Shown here: positions 38,374 to 47,921 of the stretch, in pieces
Position numbering within the stretch: the stretch's first letter is position 1
How the letters are laid out: every line of letters starts with the position of its first letter
Assembly (NCBI RefSeq): GCF_001426865.1
Contig: NZ_LMFO01000004.1
Coordinates: 62,001-126,000 of the forward strand
Direction: 5' to 3'
DNA length: 64,000 bases
Source of the DNA: Paenibacillus sp. Root52
GTDB lineage: Bacteria > Bacillota > Bacilli > Paenibacillales > Paenibacillaceae
Position numbers and translations under genes: made by a program
The notes under the pieces: generated by a model
Told to the model about the DNA's origin: nothing
Databases searched by the model: none
Seen by the model: only the letters and a program-made list of their open reading frames with translations

Positions 38374-39430
38374 TTATAATGAAATCTCGTATAAAAGGGG
38401 AAATACAAACTCTAGCTCCTCTGTGCGATAAGAGACGGTATTACGCATTTTGTTCGCTACCATGTAGACCATCGCATTGACATTGTCCATATCACGGTAG
38501 CCACGAGCTCGTCGTTTGGAGGCTTGTACAAGGTACATTAATCCCTTCGAGTAGCCCATTGGTCAACCCATCTTCATGCCGCTTTACGGTCTTCGCCAGT
38601 TCCATTATAGGCTGGAGTTCTGAGCGAGTAGCCCAATCCATCAATTCTAGTAGATAGATATCTGCAAACACGTGCGGGAAAGTCCACACCTCTTGCATCG
38701 CCAGTTTAAGACAGTTGGCTTCTTTGGTCATAAGATGACTGCCTTTCAAGGTTAAAATTCTTTTTTTCTGCTTTGCAGTTGCTTTATTTTCATTTCTTAG
38801 CATAGACTGCGGCGCTTCCTTTTGCTCCGCTTTGCGTACATTATCAACCGCTTCATTCACCATTTTCATCATATGAAATTCATCAAATGTAATCACTTCC
38901 ACAGGGAATTAATCTTCGATCTCGCGAATAAAAGCAACGACATATCGCAGCAGATTCCTGAATTCCCGTCACTTCAATCCCTTTTTGGAGTAAATGTTAT
39001 TTGAATTGAGCTAGCGTATCCTCCCTTTTCCCTCGGTGGCAAACGGGACCCTCTTGGTATCGACATCGACAAACAACGTGATGTACCGGTGTCCGCAGTG
39101 TGATGAGGTTTCATCCACAGCAATCCGTGTGGCCTGTGATAAATCCAACTCAACCATTGCCTGGTTCACATAATGATGAAAGGATCCGCCACCTGCAAAC
39201 GGATCCATGTCATGAACTAAGGATGCTTTATTCAGTCTTTGCAGCTCATTCGAGGGACTCGAGCATGGACGTTGGTTTTCCAGTTCCAGAAATCCAGGCG
39301 TCTCCACACTTCTTTTCTGTGTCGTATACCTTGCTTCGTGTTCCAAAATGCGGAAAATGAAATTCCGTCCCACGTGCAAAGTCGATAAATAAGATCCAGA
39401 GCCTCATCCTGTAAATCATACTCGACATGA
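38374..39430 (-). pseudogene. Degenerate ISL3-family transposase
   Basis: Pieces of an ISL3-type transposase lie in several frames on the minus strand. The N-terminal zinc-finger region is HFPHFGTRSKVYDTEKK, with Cys replaced by Phe where a CPHCG motif is expected. The DDE part contains RIAVDETSSHCGHRYITLFVD, then EVITFDEFHMMKMVNEAV. The C-terminal end is MGYSKGLMYLVQASKRRARGY. At least three frameshifts or stops separate them, so it is inactive. Clear terminal inverted repeats were not found. It sits next to the toxin/immunity remnant and marks a decayed insertion in the flagellar-hpf interval. Confidence 0.75.
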
Positions 39431-39452
39431 GTTAATTCCCAAGGGGAAGAAG

Positions 39453-39794
39453 CTATTTTTTTTGATCCATCAGTACACTATCCGGGGTGTATGACAAGTC
39501 ATATGCATGACGTTGAGCCTTTGCCTGTTCCCTTTGCATTAACCATTCTTCCGACTGATTTTTGAGCAGAGACATTTGATTAAGAATTAATGAATCATAT
39601 TGCAGTATATGGTTTATTCGTTTCTTCTGAGAATCGGACAACGAATTATTATTCAATAAATCTCCTATGCCGTCGACCAGTCCCTGTCGCCCATTGGCAA
39701 ATCCCTCAAGTTCTTGATACGATATTTGAGGAATTTGTCTAACTACATTTAACGTCATTAATTCTAACTCAGCAATTTGTTCATCCAGTAACAT
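39453..39794 (-). CDS. fliT: FliT-like flagellar chaperone
   Basis: The product is about 113 residues, small and mostly helical. Its start at the ATG at 39794 has AGGGAG seven bases upstream and lies inside the 3' end of fliS (14-bp overlap). Sequence similarity to FliT is weak, but position directly after fliS and size match the Bacillus fliD-fliS-fliT order. FliT is thought to chaperone the filament cap protein FliD. It is the last flagellar gene before the ISL3 remnant. Confidence 0.65.
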   Translation of the reverse strand: MLLDEQIAELELMTLNVVRQIPQISYQELEGFANGRQGLVDGIGDLLNNNSLSDSQKKRINHILQYDSLILNQMSLLKNQSEEWLMQREQAKAQRHAYDLSYTPDSVLMDQKK

Positions 39795-40170
39795 GGTCTG
39801 AACTCCCTGTAGTTGATTTTGCTGCTTGGGACCATGCCTCGCGCAATTCAACTAAATACCCTAGAGCCTCTTCGGCTTGGTGTGCTGTTTTTTTGATGTT
39901 AGCTTCAATCAACAAGTGATTCACATATTCATATAAAGATGACAAGTTCTGAGATACTTCGTATGAATAGTCTAGGGATGCGCGTAACTCACTCACAATA
40001 TCCTGGGCTTTTTTAAAAAATTCATTTGACTTCTGCACATCTTGTTCTTTAATACCTTCTATTCCACCTTTTACAAAACGAATTGAACCATCGTAGAGCA
40101 TGATCAACAGTTGGGATGGTGCAGTCTGCACGGCGGATTGTCTATACTTTTCGTAAGGGGATGCTATCAT
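39781..40170 (-). CDS. fliS: Flagellar secretion chaperone FliS
   Basis: The product is 129 residues. The N-terminus ASPYEKYRQSAVQTAPSQLL and the segment IMLYDGSIRFV are typical of FliS, which binds the C-terminus of flagellin and prevents early polymerisation. In Bacillus it also works with FliW in controlling flagellin translation. AGGAG precedes the ATG. It is 21 bp after fliD. Confidence 0.93.
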   Translation of the reverse strand: MIASPYEKYRQSAVQTAPSQLLIMLYDGSIRFVKGGIEGIKEQDVQKSNEFFKKAQDIVSELRASLDYSYEVSQNLSSLYEYVNHLLIEANIKKTAHQAEEALGYLVELREAWSQAAKSTTGSSDHVTG

Positions 40171-40191
40171 TTGAATTCACTCCTGTTAATC

Positions 40192-41667
40192 TTATTGTCC
40201 TGCAAAGCTAGCCAGACTTGACGATTGAGAGTTCATTTTGTTAATGGCCTTCTCCATGGCTGTAAACTGGCTATAGTAGCGAGTTTCCAAGTCTGTGAGT
40301 TTCTTAGTCATAGCAGACATTCGACTTTTCAAATCACTAAGTTCTTTGCCCATATTGCTGTCTTCATTAAAAGATACACCGACATCTGTCGAATACTTCG
40401 AAGTCCCTGCACGACTAGCCATTTGTCCAAGTGTAATATTCACTTTGTCATACATTTCATTGAACAGACCTTTTGCAGTAGAAGTGCCCTCTGCACTTCC
40501 TGTAAATAACTCCATGATCTCATCTGGATTTTCTTCTATTGCTTTGGTTAATTTGGCTTCATCCGAGATACTTAGGGCACCACCTTCAAACCACTGCCCT
40601 GTAGTGATTCCAATAGAGCTCAAAGTTATACCTGAAGTACTTTTAGCAAAAACAACAGAATTCCTTAAGTTGGATAAGGTTTGATTAAGAATTTCATCTC
40701 CTTTTAATAGTCCACTCTTTGCCTTTGCTTCCCATCTAGTAACATCATCTTCTTTCATATCTTTCTTTTGCTCATCAGTAAGCGGGGTGAAATCTCTGTA
40801 GCGCTCTTCGGATAGTTTAGTGTTTAAAGTTTTTAATACGCTGTTATAATCACTAATAAATGACTTAATCGTCTCAACCATTTTAGAAGAGTCCACTTTA
40901 GTGTTCACAATCGCTGGTTTATTGGCCTCTGTTTTAGCATGAATCGTAATGTCTACACCATTCATTCGCAGCGTATTAGAATTCAAATCCATCTGTTTAC
41001 CGTTAATTGTTACATCAGCTTTATCCCCACCTATTGCAACGCTTGTACTCATTTTGAACGCATCTGTTAATGAGCCTGAAAATGAGAAATCAGAATTTCC
41101 ATATTCTTTAGATTTAAGTGTGATTTTCCCACTGGCTTCATCAAATGAAGCAGTTGCATTAATACTGGTATCTGCATTTATTTTTTTGATCACCGAATCA
41201 ATGGAGTCCGTGTTGGAGAAAGTAATTTCTTTAGGGCTAGCAGTCGTAGAACTCTTTACACTCAGTGTAAAATTACCACCTGCTCCTAGATCACTTAACT
41301 TAGAATTTTTGGTTATTCCTGCACCCAGTGTTTCACTGCTCTCAAGCGACCTCTGGGTCGCTACACTATCTACTGTTATAGTCATGGGAACCTGGCTGGC
41401 TGTTGGAGATGCTTTCACAGATACAGCTGCTGTATCTCCAGTTACTTCTGATTTGTATGCATTCACTTCCGTTGAAATACGGTATTTACTTAACTTATTG
41501 TTACGAAAATCTACCAATTGGCTGTTAATTGTGCGATAGCTGTCGCGTCTCCATTCCAATGTCTGTTTTTGTTGTGACAGCTTATCAAGGGGAGCCCTCG
41601 CAGCTGTCATCATTTGTTTGACCAGAGTGTCGGTGTCCATACCTGATGTTAATCCAGAAACTCTCAT
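40192..41667 (-). CDS. fliD: Flagellar hook-associated protein 2 (filament cap)
   Basis: The product is 491 residues. FliD forms the cap under which flagellin polymerises. The N-terminal FliD domain (RVSGLTSGMDTDTLVKQMM) and the C-terminal domain (ending ALNKMNSQ-like coiled-coil AMEKAINKMNSQSSSLA) are present, with a Ser/Thr-rich variable middle. AGAGGAG precedes the ATG. It lies between flaG and fliS. Confidence 0.94.
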   Translation of the reverse strand: MRVSGLTSGMDTDTLVKQMMTAARAPLDKLSQQKQTLEWRRDSYRTINSQLVDFRNNKLSKYRISTEVNAYKSEVTGDTAAVSVKASPTASQVPMTITVDSVATQRSLESSETLGAGITKNSKLSDLGAGGNFTLSVKSSTTASPKEITFSNTDSIDSVIKKINADTSINATASFDEASGKITLKSKEYGNSDFSFSGSLTDAFKMSTSVAIGGDKADVTINGKQMDLNSNTLRMNGVDITIHAKTEANKPAIVNTKVDSSKMVETIKSFISDYNSVLKTLNTKLSEERYRDFTPLTDEQKKDMKEDDVTRWEAKAKSGLLKGDEILNQTLSNLRNSVVFAKSTSGITLSSIGITTGQWFEGGALSISDEAKLTKAIEENPDEIMELFTGSAEGTSTAKGLFNEMYDKVNITLGQMASRAGTSKYSTDVGVSFNEDSNMGKELSDLKSRMSAMTKKLTDLETRYYSQFTAMEKAINKMNSQSSSLASFAGQ

Positions 41668-41688
41668 AATATTACTCTCCTCTATGAT

Positions 41689-42069
41689 TTAAATTTTTTC
41701 ATCTATGATAATCCCGGCAAACTCCATCATCTTAGCTACCAGATCCAATGTTTTCTCTGGTGGAATTTCACGAATTATCTCACCGGTTTCCTTATTCAGT
41801 ACCTTAACCATAATCGAGTGCGTTTCTTTATGTACTGCAACTTCAAAGGCTGTTTCAGGGCCTTCCAAAGCTTTTAATGCACGGTCAATAGCCTTTATTA
41901 ATTGTGCTTCGCCTACAGGGATTTTATGGCCCTGTTTCTCCAGTTGATCCATCTGCTGCTGATTGATTTTCTGAGATGTGGGTAACGCATTACTTGATGA
42001 AGATGATGTATATGTGGAACTACTTCTCTGACTCACAGTACCACCTGTGAAAGACACATCAGCATTCAT
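41689..42069 (-). CDS. flaG: FlaG family flagellar protein
   Basis: The product is about 126 residues. A Ser/Thr-rich N-terminus is followed by a conserved FlaG domain (KETHSIMVKVLNKETGEIIREIPPEK). FlaG affects filament length in some bacteria. Bacillus subtilis has the equivalent yvyC between hag and fliD. The ATG at 42069 follows GGAGG by 10 bases; the frame opens at a GTG at 42087. Confidence 0.88.
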   Translation of the reverse strand: MNADVSFTGGTVSQRSSSTYTSSSSSNALPTSQKINQQQMDQLEKQGHKIPVGEAQLIKAIDRALKALEGPETAFEVAVHKETHSIMVKVLNKETGEIIREIPPEKTLDLVAKMMEFAGIIIDEKI

Positions 42070-42146
42070 ATTCTTCAGACCTCCCACTCATTTATTCCAA
42101 TATTATATATATCGGCTTTTAGTAGCTATGGCTTTACCCCTTTTAA

Positions 42147-42188
42147 TAAAAAAGAACTGTTGGCCCATATGGCCCAACAGTTCTTTGA
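42147..42188 (-). terminator. Flagellin gene terminator
   Basis: A long near-perfect hairpin, AAAGAACTGTTGG/CCAACAGTTCTTT around CCATATGG, followed by a T-rich tail on the minus strand. It insulates flaG-fliD from the highly expressed flagellin gene. Confidence 0.85.
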
Positions 42189-42205
42189 TAAAATAATAAT
42201 GGATC

Positions 42206-43393
42206 TTAACGAAGCAATTGCAGAACGCCTTGTGGTTGTTGGTTCGCTTGAGCCAACATTGCTTGAGCAGCTTGTGTAAGGATGTTGTTCTTCGTGAACG
42301 ACATCATTTCTTTTGCCATATCCACGTCACGGATACGGGATTCAGCAGCTGTCAAGTTCTCGGAAGTTGCACCCAAGTTGTTGATTGTGTGCTCCAAACG
42401 GTTTTGGTTCGCACCCAGTTTAGAACGTTCTTCGGATACTTTGTTCAAAGCATTGTTAATTGTTGTGATTGCTTGGTCAGCATTTGCTTGAGTAGAAATA
42501 CGAATACCTTTAGTATCATCTTTCACAGTCAAGTCAGCTTCAGTTACAGTAATATCAGCAGCTGGTACAGCGATAGCTGTAGCCGCGCCATCGGATTTCA
42601 CTTCAATATCAACGCCTGCTTTAGAAGCTGCTTCCTGTAAAGCTGCCGCAATGTCATCACGAGTAGCTGTAATAGCACCCGCTGCAGCTCCATCTCCAGC
42701 TGCTTGTTTCAAAGTTAAGGTAAACTCACCTGTGGCTTTGTCATAAGTGGCTGTTGTTTTTTCTATCGCTGCATCATTAATTCCTGTAGCTGCAGCTGTT
42801 GTTTTAATTGTCAGTTCTTTATCAGTGTAACTAGAGATTTCAACACCCAAATCAGTACTAACCGTCTCTTCAGCTTTAACTCCAGCGATATTCAGATCTT
42901 CATTACCCATGCTATTAATAGTCAATTTAATGTTTTGACCAGAATTAGCACCAATATGGAAAGTTTTGTCAGAAAATGTGCCATCCAAAACTTTTTGGTT
43001 ATTGAACTCAGTATCTGTAGAGATACGTTTGATTTCTTTAGACAGCTCATCAACTTCAGATTGAAGTTTTTGACGGTCAACACCTTCGTTAGTATCGGAA
43101 GAAGCTTGAACAGCCAATTCACGAACACGTTGCAGGATGCTGTGAGTTTCAGTCAATGCACCTTCAGCTGTTTGAATCAGGGAGATACCATCTTGAGCGT
43201 TCTTTTGAGCCATATCCAAACCACGGATTTGACCACGCATTTTTTCGGAGATTGCCAGACCAGCAGCGTCATCACCTGCACGGTTGATACGAAGACCGGA
43301 AGACAATTTTTCCAAGTTTTTAGAAGAAGCACCTGTGTTTGCACCCAGTTGACGGTGCGTGTTCAAAGCCGCGATATTGTGGTTGATAATCAT
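42206..43393 (-). CDS. hag: Flagellin
   Basis: The product is 395 residues and forms the flagellar filament. The N-terminal D0/D1 region is [20 protein letters not shown] through about residue 140. The C-terminal D1/D0 part ends [20 protein letters not shown]. An Ala/Thr-rich variable middle (about 170-300) is surface exposed. The ATG at 43393 follows AAGGAGG; the frame opens upstream at 43429. The leader contains a CsrA-type hairpin and a sigma-D-like promoter, and csrA-fliW lie just upstream, as in Bacillus. Confidence 0.97.
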   Translation of the reverse strand: MIINHNIAALNTHRQLGANTGASSKNLEKLSSGLRINRAGDDAAGLAISEKMRGQIRGLDMAQKNAQDGISLIQTAEGALTETHSILQRVRELAVQASSDTNEGVDRQKLQSEVDELSKEIKRISTDTEFNNQKVLDGTFSDKTFHIGANSGQNIKLTINSMGNEDLNIAGVKAEETVSTDLGVEISSYTDKELTIKTTAAATGINDAAIEKTTATYDKATGEFTLTLKQAAGDGAAAGAITATRDDIAAALQEAASKAGVDIEVKSDGAATAIAVPAADITVTEADLTVKDDTKGIRISTQANADQAITTINNALNKVSEERSKLGANQNRLEHTINNLGATSENLTAAESRIRDVDMAKEMMSFTKNNILTQAAQAMLAQANQQPQGVLQLLR

Positions 43394-43423
43394 TAGAATT
43401 TCCTCCTTGAAATTAATAAATGT

Positions 43424-43437
43424 CCACATCCATGTGG
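43424..43437 (-). promoter_or_regulatory. CsrA-binding hairpin in flagellin leader
   Basis: The minus-strand leader reads CCACATGGATGTGG. This gives a 5- to 6-bp stem with GGA in the loop, and the core ACATGGATGT matches the CsrA consensus RUACARGGAUGU at almost every position. It is about 30 nt before the start codon. A second GGA lies in the AAGGAGG ribosome site, so CsrA could bridge both and block translation, as known for hag of Bacillus subtilis. Confidence 0.7.
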
Positions 43438-43489
43438 TTAGCTTGATTCGTTAAGGTCGGCCGCCCCTCCGAACTAGCGTCTAATATAT

Positions 43490-43517
43490 ATATCGACCGA
43501 ATATAACTCTGACTTTA
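43490..43517 (-). promoter_or_regulatory. Sigma-D-type promoter of flagellin gene
   Basis: TAAA (43514-43517) and GTCGATAT (43490-43497) with a 16-bp spacer on the minus strand, resembling the sigma-D consensus TAAA-N15-GCCGATAT. It is about 95 bp before the flagellin start. Confidence 0.5.
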
Positions 43518-43544
43518 TAGTAAATATAGATTTTTTAGAAAAAT

Positions 43545-43778
43545 TTATTTTGGCTCTCTGTAATGTCTCATTAATGCTTCAATCTGATCCACTTTTTGAG
43601 CTGCCGATTCACGATTCGCTTCTTCAATAGCCAGATACACTTCCTTGCGGAATATCTCGATATCCTTGGGTGCTTTGATTCCAATTCGAATGTTATCTCC
43701 CTCAACACTCAAGACGGTTATCTCAATCTCATCCTGAATGACTATGGATTCGCCTTTCTTACGGGACAGAACCAGCAT
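43545..43778 (-). CDS. csrA: Carbon storage / translational regulator CsrA
   Basis: The product is 77 residues. CsrA is a dimeric RNA-binding repressor that, in Bacillus, blocks translation of flagellin mRNA. MLVLSRKKGESIVIQDEIEI and the GDNIRIGIKAP segment are typical. The C-terminal helix is extended, the form that FliW binds. The ATG lies just after the fliW stop codon, so the two are probably coupled. The target hairpin is in the flagellin leader immediately downstream. Confidence 0.96.
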   Translation of the reverse strand: MLVLSRKKGESIVIQDEIEITVLSVEGDNIRIGIKAPKDIEIFRKEVYLAIEEANRESAAQKVDQIEALMRHYREPK

Positions 43779-43779
43779 A

Positions 43780-44235
43780 CTATTCACCATCCTTATCAGC
43801 CATGTGTGGCTGTTCTTCCGCTTCTCTCCATATCGGATGCTTGGTCTGATATGGAGATTGCTGAAGTATAACTTGCCTGCCTGACCGATTTTCCATATTT
43901 AGTACCATAGGCGCTAACAAGTTTAACGTTGACTTGCCCACATCCTTGTTCATCGTTACCACACAACGCACAAGTATATTGGATTGCAGAGACAGTTCTT
44001 TCACGATATGATCCGCCAACTCAAATTGATAATTCGGATAAAATACAAACGGATCTGCTATAATCAACGATATATCTTCGTGTTCAATGGACTGTAAATA
44101 AGCAAACGGCCCTTCCGGAAAAGGAATAAATGCAAAATCCTTAACTTGATCAAACCCCGGAATGCCTTTGGTAAAATGAAAAACTAGATTCTCCGAAAAA
44201 TCCTCTGTAACCGATGAAGAAGTCTCTACGACCAT
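43780..44235 (-). CDS. fliW: Flagellar assembly factor FliW
   Basis: The product is about 151 residues. FliW binds either free flagellin or CsrA and so links flagellin secretion to its translation. Recognisable segments are FHFTKGIPGFDQVKDFAFIP and PFVFYPNYQFELAD. I chose the ATG at 44235 (MVVETSSS), six bases after GGGGA; the frame is open to 44286. It precedes csrA in the same transcript. Confidence 0.93.
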   Translation of the reverse strand: MVVETSSSVTEDFSENLVFHFTKGIPGFDQVKDFAFIPFPEGPFAYLQSIEHEDISLIIADPFVFYPNYQFELADHIVKELSLQSNILVRCVVTMNKDVGKSTLNLLAPMVLNMENRSGRQVILQQSPYQTKHPIWREAEEQPHMADKDGE

Positions 44236-44317
44236 CACCATTCCCCACTCTCTTATTAAATAAAAAAAGCTATAGATGGCATTCATTATACCTCTACAGC
44301 TTCAATATATTCCAACC

Positions 44318-44887
44318 CTAACCCATCCACTGCTCAAAACTCGGCGGTGTAATTTCTACCTTAGCATATTGTTGTACTGCGATGTCCAATCTGCCGCGGG
44401 TATATTCAACTTCAGGAGGCATCACCTGAACGTCAATTTCCAACGAACCCTCTACATATTGATATTCTGCTTCCTGAAGATCAAAACGAATATCGACATT
44501 ATCGAAAGAAGCCGGCCCCCGAAATTCTACAAAACCATCCTTATCCCAAGACTTCCCTTTGATGTTAGAGATGGTGTTTTCCAGAATATGAATGGATGCC
44601 ATTTGATGTCCTTCCTGCATTCGTCTTGCGATTCCCTGTAGAAAGATCGATGACAATTGAGAATAAATCCGCTGATTCATCTCAAGTGTAGCGCCACCAT
44701 TATAAGCCTTCCAGGCACTTTCTTGATCCACTTCAAGCATCGAAATAGGCTTTTGAATATTCAGCTGCGCAGGGGTGGAACGGATCGTCTGTTCTGCACG
44801 CGGCTGTTCAATCGAATAGCTCCCTAGTTCAGCTACAATACTCAAAATAGATGGCTGCTGATGGATTTGTATCTGAGGTATATTCAA
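44318..44887 (-). CDS. yviE: YviE-like protein (DUF6470)
   Basis: The product is 189 residues, starting at a TTG after GGAGGGG. The N-terminal IPQIQIHQQPSILSI and the repeated short beta patterns match the DUF6470/YviE family, known only by its position between flgL and fliW. No signal peptide or membrane segment is seen. Its function is unknown; synteny suggests a role in flagellar export or assembly. Confidence 0.82.
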   Translation of the reverse strand: MNIPQIQIHQQPSILSIVAELGSYSIEQPRAEQTIRSTPAQLNIQKPISMLEVDQESAWKAYNGGATLEMNQRIYSQLSSIFLQGIARRMQEGHQMASIHILENTISNIKGKSWDKDGFVEFRGPASFDNVDIRFDLQEAEYQYVEGSLEIDVQVMPPEVEYTRGRLDIAVQQYAKVEITPPSFEQWMG

Positions 44888-44897
44888 GATGCCCCTC

Positions 44898-45824
44898 CTA
44901 TCTTAAGAAATCGGCAAGTGAAGGCGTAATGATTTTGGCACCAGCTGACAGAGTCGCATTATAAATGTTCTCTTGGATTGAAGAATTCATAATTAATTCT
45001 GCATAGTCAGCATCTTCCGTCTTGGCCTGCAGATCTGTCAGATTGATACCTAAGTCTTGGAGACGACTTTGCATCAGTTCTACCCGGTTGGTTTTGGCAC
45101 CAACTTCAGCTCGAATCGTTGTGATTTTCTCCAATCGACTGTCGAACTTGTCCAATTGAGCGCCGATTGCTTCAAAGTCCCCATTCGTAAGTGCTTCCGT
45201 TAACCGGTCGATTGTTGTGAACAATTGATCATCCTCGGATAAATCACCTGTTGAGCCAAAAATAGCAGATCCCGTAACGTTAATGCCCATTTGTACACTT
45301 TCCCCAACCGAATAAATAATGTTGTTATTATCTGTAGGTAGAACATCTGTCGTTATCGAATTACCATTAGCATCCTTAACGAAGTCATAAGGTTTTTGCG
45401 TATAGGATTGACCATTGAAGACATACTTGCCATTCAATTTGCTGTTTCCGATATCAATTAATTGTTCTTTTAATTGCATGACTTCTGTTTTTATACTATC
45501 CAGTGCGGATTGAGGATTAGTTGAACTCGAAGCCTGTACGTTTAATTCCTTCAATCTGTGTATAATATTTCCTGTCTGATCTAACATCTGATCACTGTGA
45601 TCGAGCCAAGACAAGGTATCATTCACATTGCGTGTATATTGATCATTAGCAGATAGTTCAGTACGATATCGAAGGGAATACGTAATACCTACAGGATCAT
45701 CGGAGGGCTTATTCAGTTTGCGTCCTGTAGCCATTTGATTCTGTGTCTCACTCATACGCACCGTATTTCGGTTCAAGTTATGCATGAGTTGGGAACTGAT
45801 CATATTTGAGGTTACTCTAAGCAC
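44898..45824 (-). CDS. flgL: Flagellar hook-associated protein 3 (FlgL)
   Basis: The product is 308 residues, a flagellin-like junction protein between hook and filament. The N-terminus is LRVTSNMISSQLMHNLNRN and the C-terminus contains DYAELIMNSSIQENIYNATL, both typical of FlgL. The start is a GTG with AAAGGGG nine bases upstream. It is 25 bp after flgK. Confidence 0.94.
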   Translation of the reverse strand: MLRVTSNMISSQLMHNLNRNTVRMSETQNQMATGRKLNKPSDDPVGITYSLRYRTELSANDQYTRNVNDTLSWLDHSDQMLDQTGNIIHRLKELNVQASSSTNPQSALDSIKTEVMQLKEQLIDIGNSKLNGKYVFNGQSYTQKPYDFVKDANGNSITTDVLPTDNNNIIYSVGESVQMGINVTGSAIFGSTGDLSEDDQLFTTIDRLTEALTNGDFEAIGAQLDKFDSRLEKITTIRAEVGAKTNRVELMQSRLQDLGINLTDLQAKTEDADYAELIMNSSIQENIYNATLSAGAKIITPSLADFLR

Positions 45825-45849
45825 GACTCACTACCCCTTTCTTCATATA

Positions 45850-47385
45850 TTAGCGGCCAACTAACCCAGTTGAATTAATTAATTTGTCGAGCATTTCATC
45901 AAATGTGGTCATAAAACGAGCAGAAGCATTATAGGCATGCTGGAATTTAATCATATCGGACATTTCTTCATCTAGGGACACACCACTTACCGATTGGCGT
46001 CTGCTGTCTACCTGTTGTAATAAAAGTGATGCGTTCTCTGTCTGACGCGATGCCTCTTGACCTTGCACACCTAACTGACCCACAAGCGAACTGTATAAGG
46101 AGTCAATTGTTCCTGTTTGAGTTCCACCAAGCGATTGAAACTTAAGGTCTTTCAAGTTTGAGATTATAAGCGCAAGTGAGTTACTACCTACCACGACCTG
46201 TTCATTAGGAGCCGCACCCACTGTACGCATTGATGAAGCAATTAATTTCGGATTCTCTTCGATTTGCGCATTTAAACGGATATTCCCTGCTGTGATCGTT
46301 CCTCCACCTTGAGCTTCAAAAAACGGCAAACCACCGGTTGTTGTCCCATCCAACGTGTAACCCAATTGGTGCAGACCATTAAGCCCTTTGACTGTGACAA
46401 CAGTATCTTCGGTAACGTTCCTCCCGGTTACTCCAGATATGGTCACTCCCGGGGGAAGAACGGAACCTTTAGGAAGGGTAACCTGTACATCACCATTAGC
46501 AAGTGTGTTAGCCATATTGTTAAGTTGTTGCTGATAATCCGCAACATACACATCGCGTGAATACAACATACCATAGACTTCACCACCAGTAATACCGCCT
46601 GCATTGTATGCATTCTCCAAGAATGCACTGTCTACCTGCGTAACTGCTGTTCCAGTAACTAATTGTTGTGCACCCATGGAAATCGTGTACCCTTGGTCAG
46701 TTTCTTGAACGGTAATATTCACAATCTGTGACAATTTATCTGTGAACAGATCCCTTTGGTCTCTCAGATCATTCGCGTTATCACCCAAGGACTCCAGCTT
46801 TCTAATAGAATCATTTAAATCAGCAATAGATGTGAGATAGTTCTGAACCTCGTTCGCTTTTACTCCAACGTTCGTTGTTAGATCCTGACCGAGGCTATCT
46901 AGTTGGCGACTCATATAGTTGAAAGCATCGGTCATGGCTACTGCCGTTTCCTTCACAATTTTACGTGTTGTCTCATTTTCAGGATCTTTACTTAGCTCCG
47001 ACCATGATTTCCAAAATTGATCCATTACCGTTCGAATCCCAGTGTCCGATGGTTCATTAAATATGCCCTCAAGTTTACTAAGAGAATCCGATTGTATATT
47101 CCAATTACCAGAAGAGTTGGCCTCTCCCCTGTATTGAGTATCTAAAAACGATTCCCTTATTCTGGTAATTGAATTGAATTCTACCCCTGTACCCAATTGT
47201 CCCGGAGCCATGGAACGATTCATTCCCAGTGCATCTATGGATATAGACGCATTCATATTGACGCGTTGTCTGGAGTACCCCGGCGTGTTGGCATTAGCTA
47301 TGTTATGTCCAGTTGTACTTAATGCAGTTGTATGAGTAAACAAACTCCTCTTCGCCGTTTCAATGGAGTGAAATGTAGATACCAT
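45850..47385 (-). CDS. flgK: Flagellar hook-associated protein 1 (FlgK)
   Basis: The product is 511 residues and forms the first hook-filament junction. The rod/hook motif NIANANTPGYSRQRV is near the N-terminus and the C-terminal helix includes DEEMSDMIKFQHAYNASARF. The length is near the family norm. AAGGGGG precedes the ATG. It lies between flgN and flgL. Confidence 0.95.
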   Translation of the reverse strand: MVSTFHSIETAKRSLFTHTTALSTTGHNIANANTPGYSRQRVNMNASISIDALGMNRSMAPGQLGTGVEFNSITRIRESFLDTQYRGEANSSGNWNIQSDSLSKLEGIFNEPSDTGIRTVMDQFWKSWSELSKDPENETTRKIVKETAVAMTDAFNYMSRQLDSLGQDLTTNVGVKANEVQNYLTSIADLNDSIRKLESLGDNANDLRDQRDLFTDKLSQIVNITVQETDQGYTISMGAQQLVTGTAVTQVDSAFLENAYNAGGITGGEVYGMLYSRDVYVADYQQQLNNMANTLANGDVQVTLPKGSVLPPGVTISGVTGRNVTEDTVVTVKGLNGLHQLGYTLDGTTTGGLPFFEAQGGGTITAGNIRLNAQIEENPKLIASSMRTVGAAPNEQVVVGSNSLALIISNLKDLKFQSLGGTQTGTIDSLYSSLVGQLGVQGQEASRQTENASLLLQQVDSRRQSVSGVSLDEEMSDMIKFQHAYNASARFMTTFDEMLDKLINSTGLVGR

Positions 47386-47411
47386 CGAAATATACTTCCC
47401 CCTTATGCGCT

Positions 47412-47912
47412 CTATGCGCGAGTATCAAACATTCCTAAGCGACTTCCTCCGACTTGTTTTCCAGCAGGAGGTTGATAAGTTACTTCCTGATCAGGAAATC
47501 CACTAAACAGATTCATGGAATAATCCAAAAATTGAAGTGATTGCTCAACAAGCGTTTGGTTCATATCATTTAATGTCTTAAGCTCTGATAATGAATTAGC
47601 CAACTGCTGTTGCTTCCCAAGTAAGGCTTCCTTGTCCTTCGGGTCAAATACCAACCGTGATAATTCTGTGAGGTTTAAGTTCAGTGCGGATTTAATCCCT
47701 TTTTCTTGTAAAAACAAGTGACAGCAATTAACTCGCTCTTCTTCTAGACGAAGTATCTCCTTAAGTTGCTTTGATTCCTGATTGTTAATTTGAATCAACT
47801 CATTGACTTGATTATTCATGATTGCAGTTCTTTTGGCTTTTCCCCACTGCAACATAGACTGATGAGCAGCATCAAGTTGATCTAGGACACTTAAAAGTTG
47901 AGTTAAAGCCAT
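47412..47912 (-). CDS. flgN: FlgN family flagellar chaperone
   Basis: The product is 166 residues and almost all helical. FlgN-type proteins chaperone FlgK and FlgL before export. The middle segment NQVNELIQINNQESKQLKEI and the gene position just before flgK support the call (yvyG of Bacillus subtilis). The C-terminal tail (YQPPAGKQVGG) looks disordered. AGGGGG precedes the ATG. Confidence 0.88.
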   Translation of the reverse strand: MALTQLLSVLDQLDAAHQSMLQWGKAKRTAIMNNQVNELIQINNQESKQLKEILRLEEERVNCCHLFLQEKGIKSALNLNLTELSRLVFDPKDKEALLGKQQQLANSLSELKTLNDMNQTLVEQSLQFLDYSMNLFSGFPDQEVTYQPPAGKQVGGSRLGMFDTRA

Positions 47913-47921
47913 GGTTGCCCC

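Noticed and set aside
38374..39430. Intact insertion sequence
   Set aside because: The transposase is split across frames with mutated zinc-finger Cys residues, and I could not find convincing terminal inverted repeats, so only a remnant is reported.
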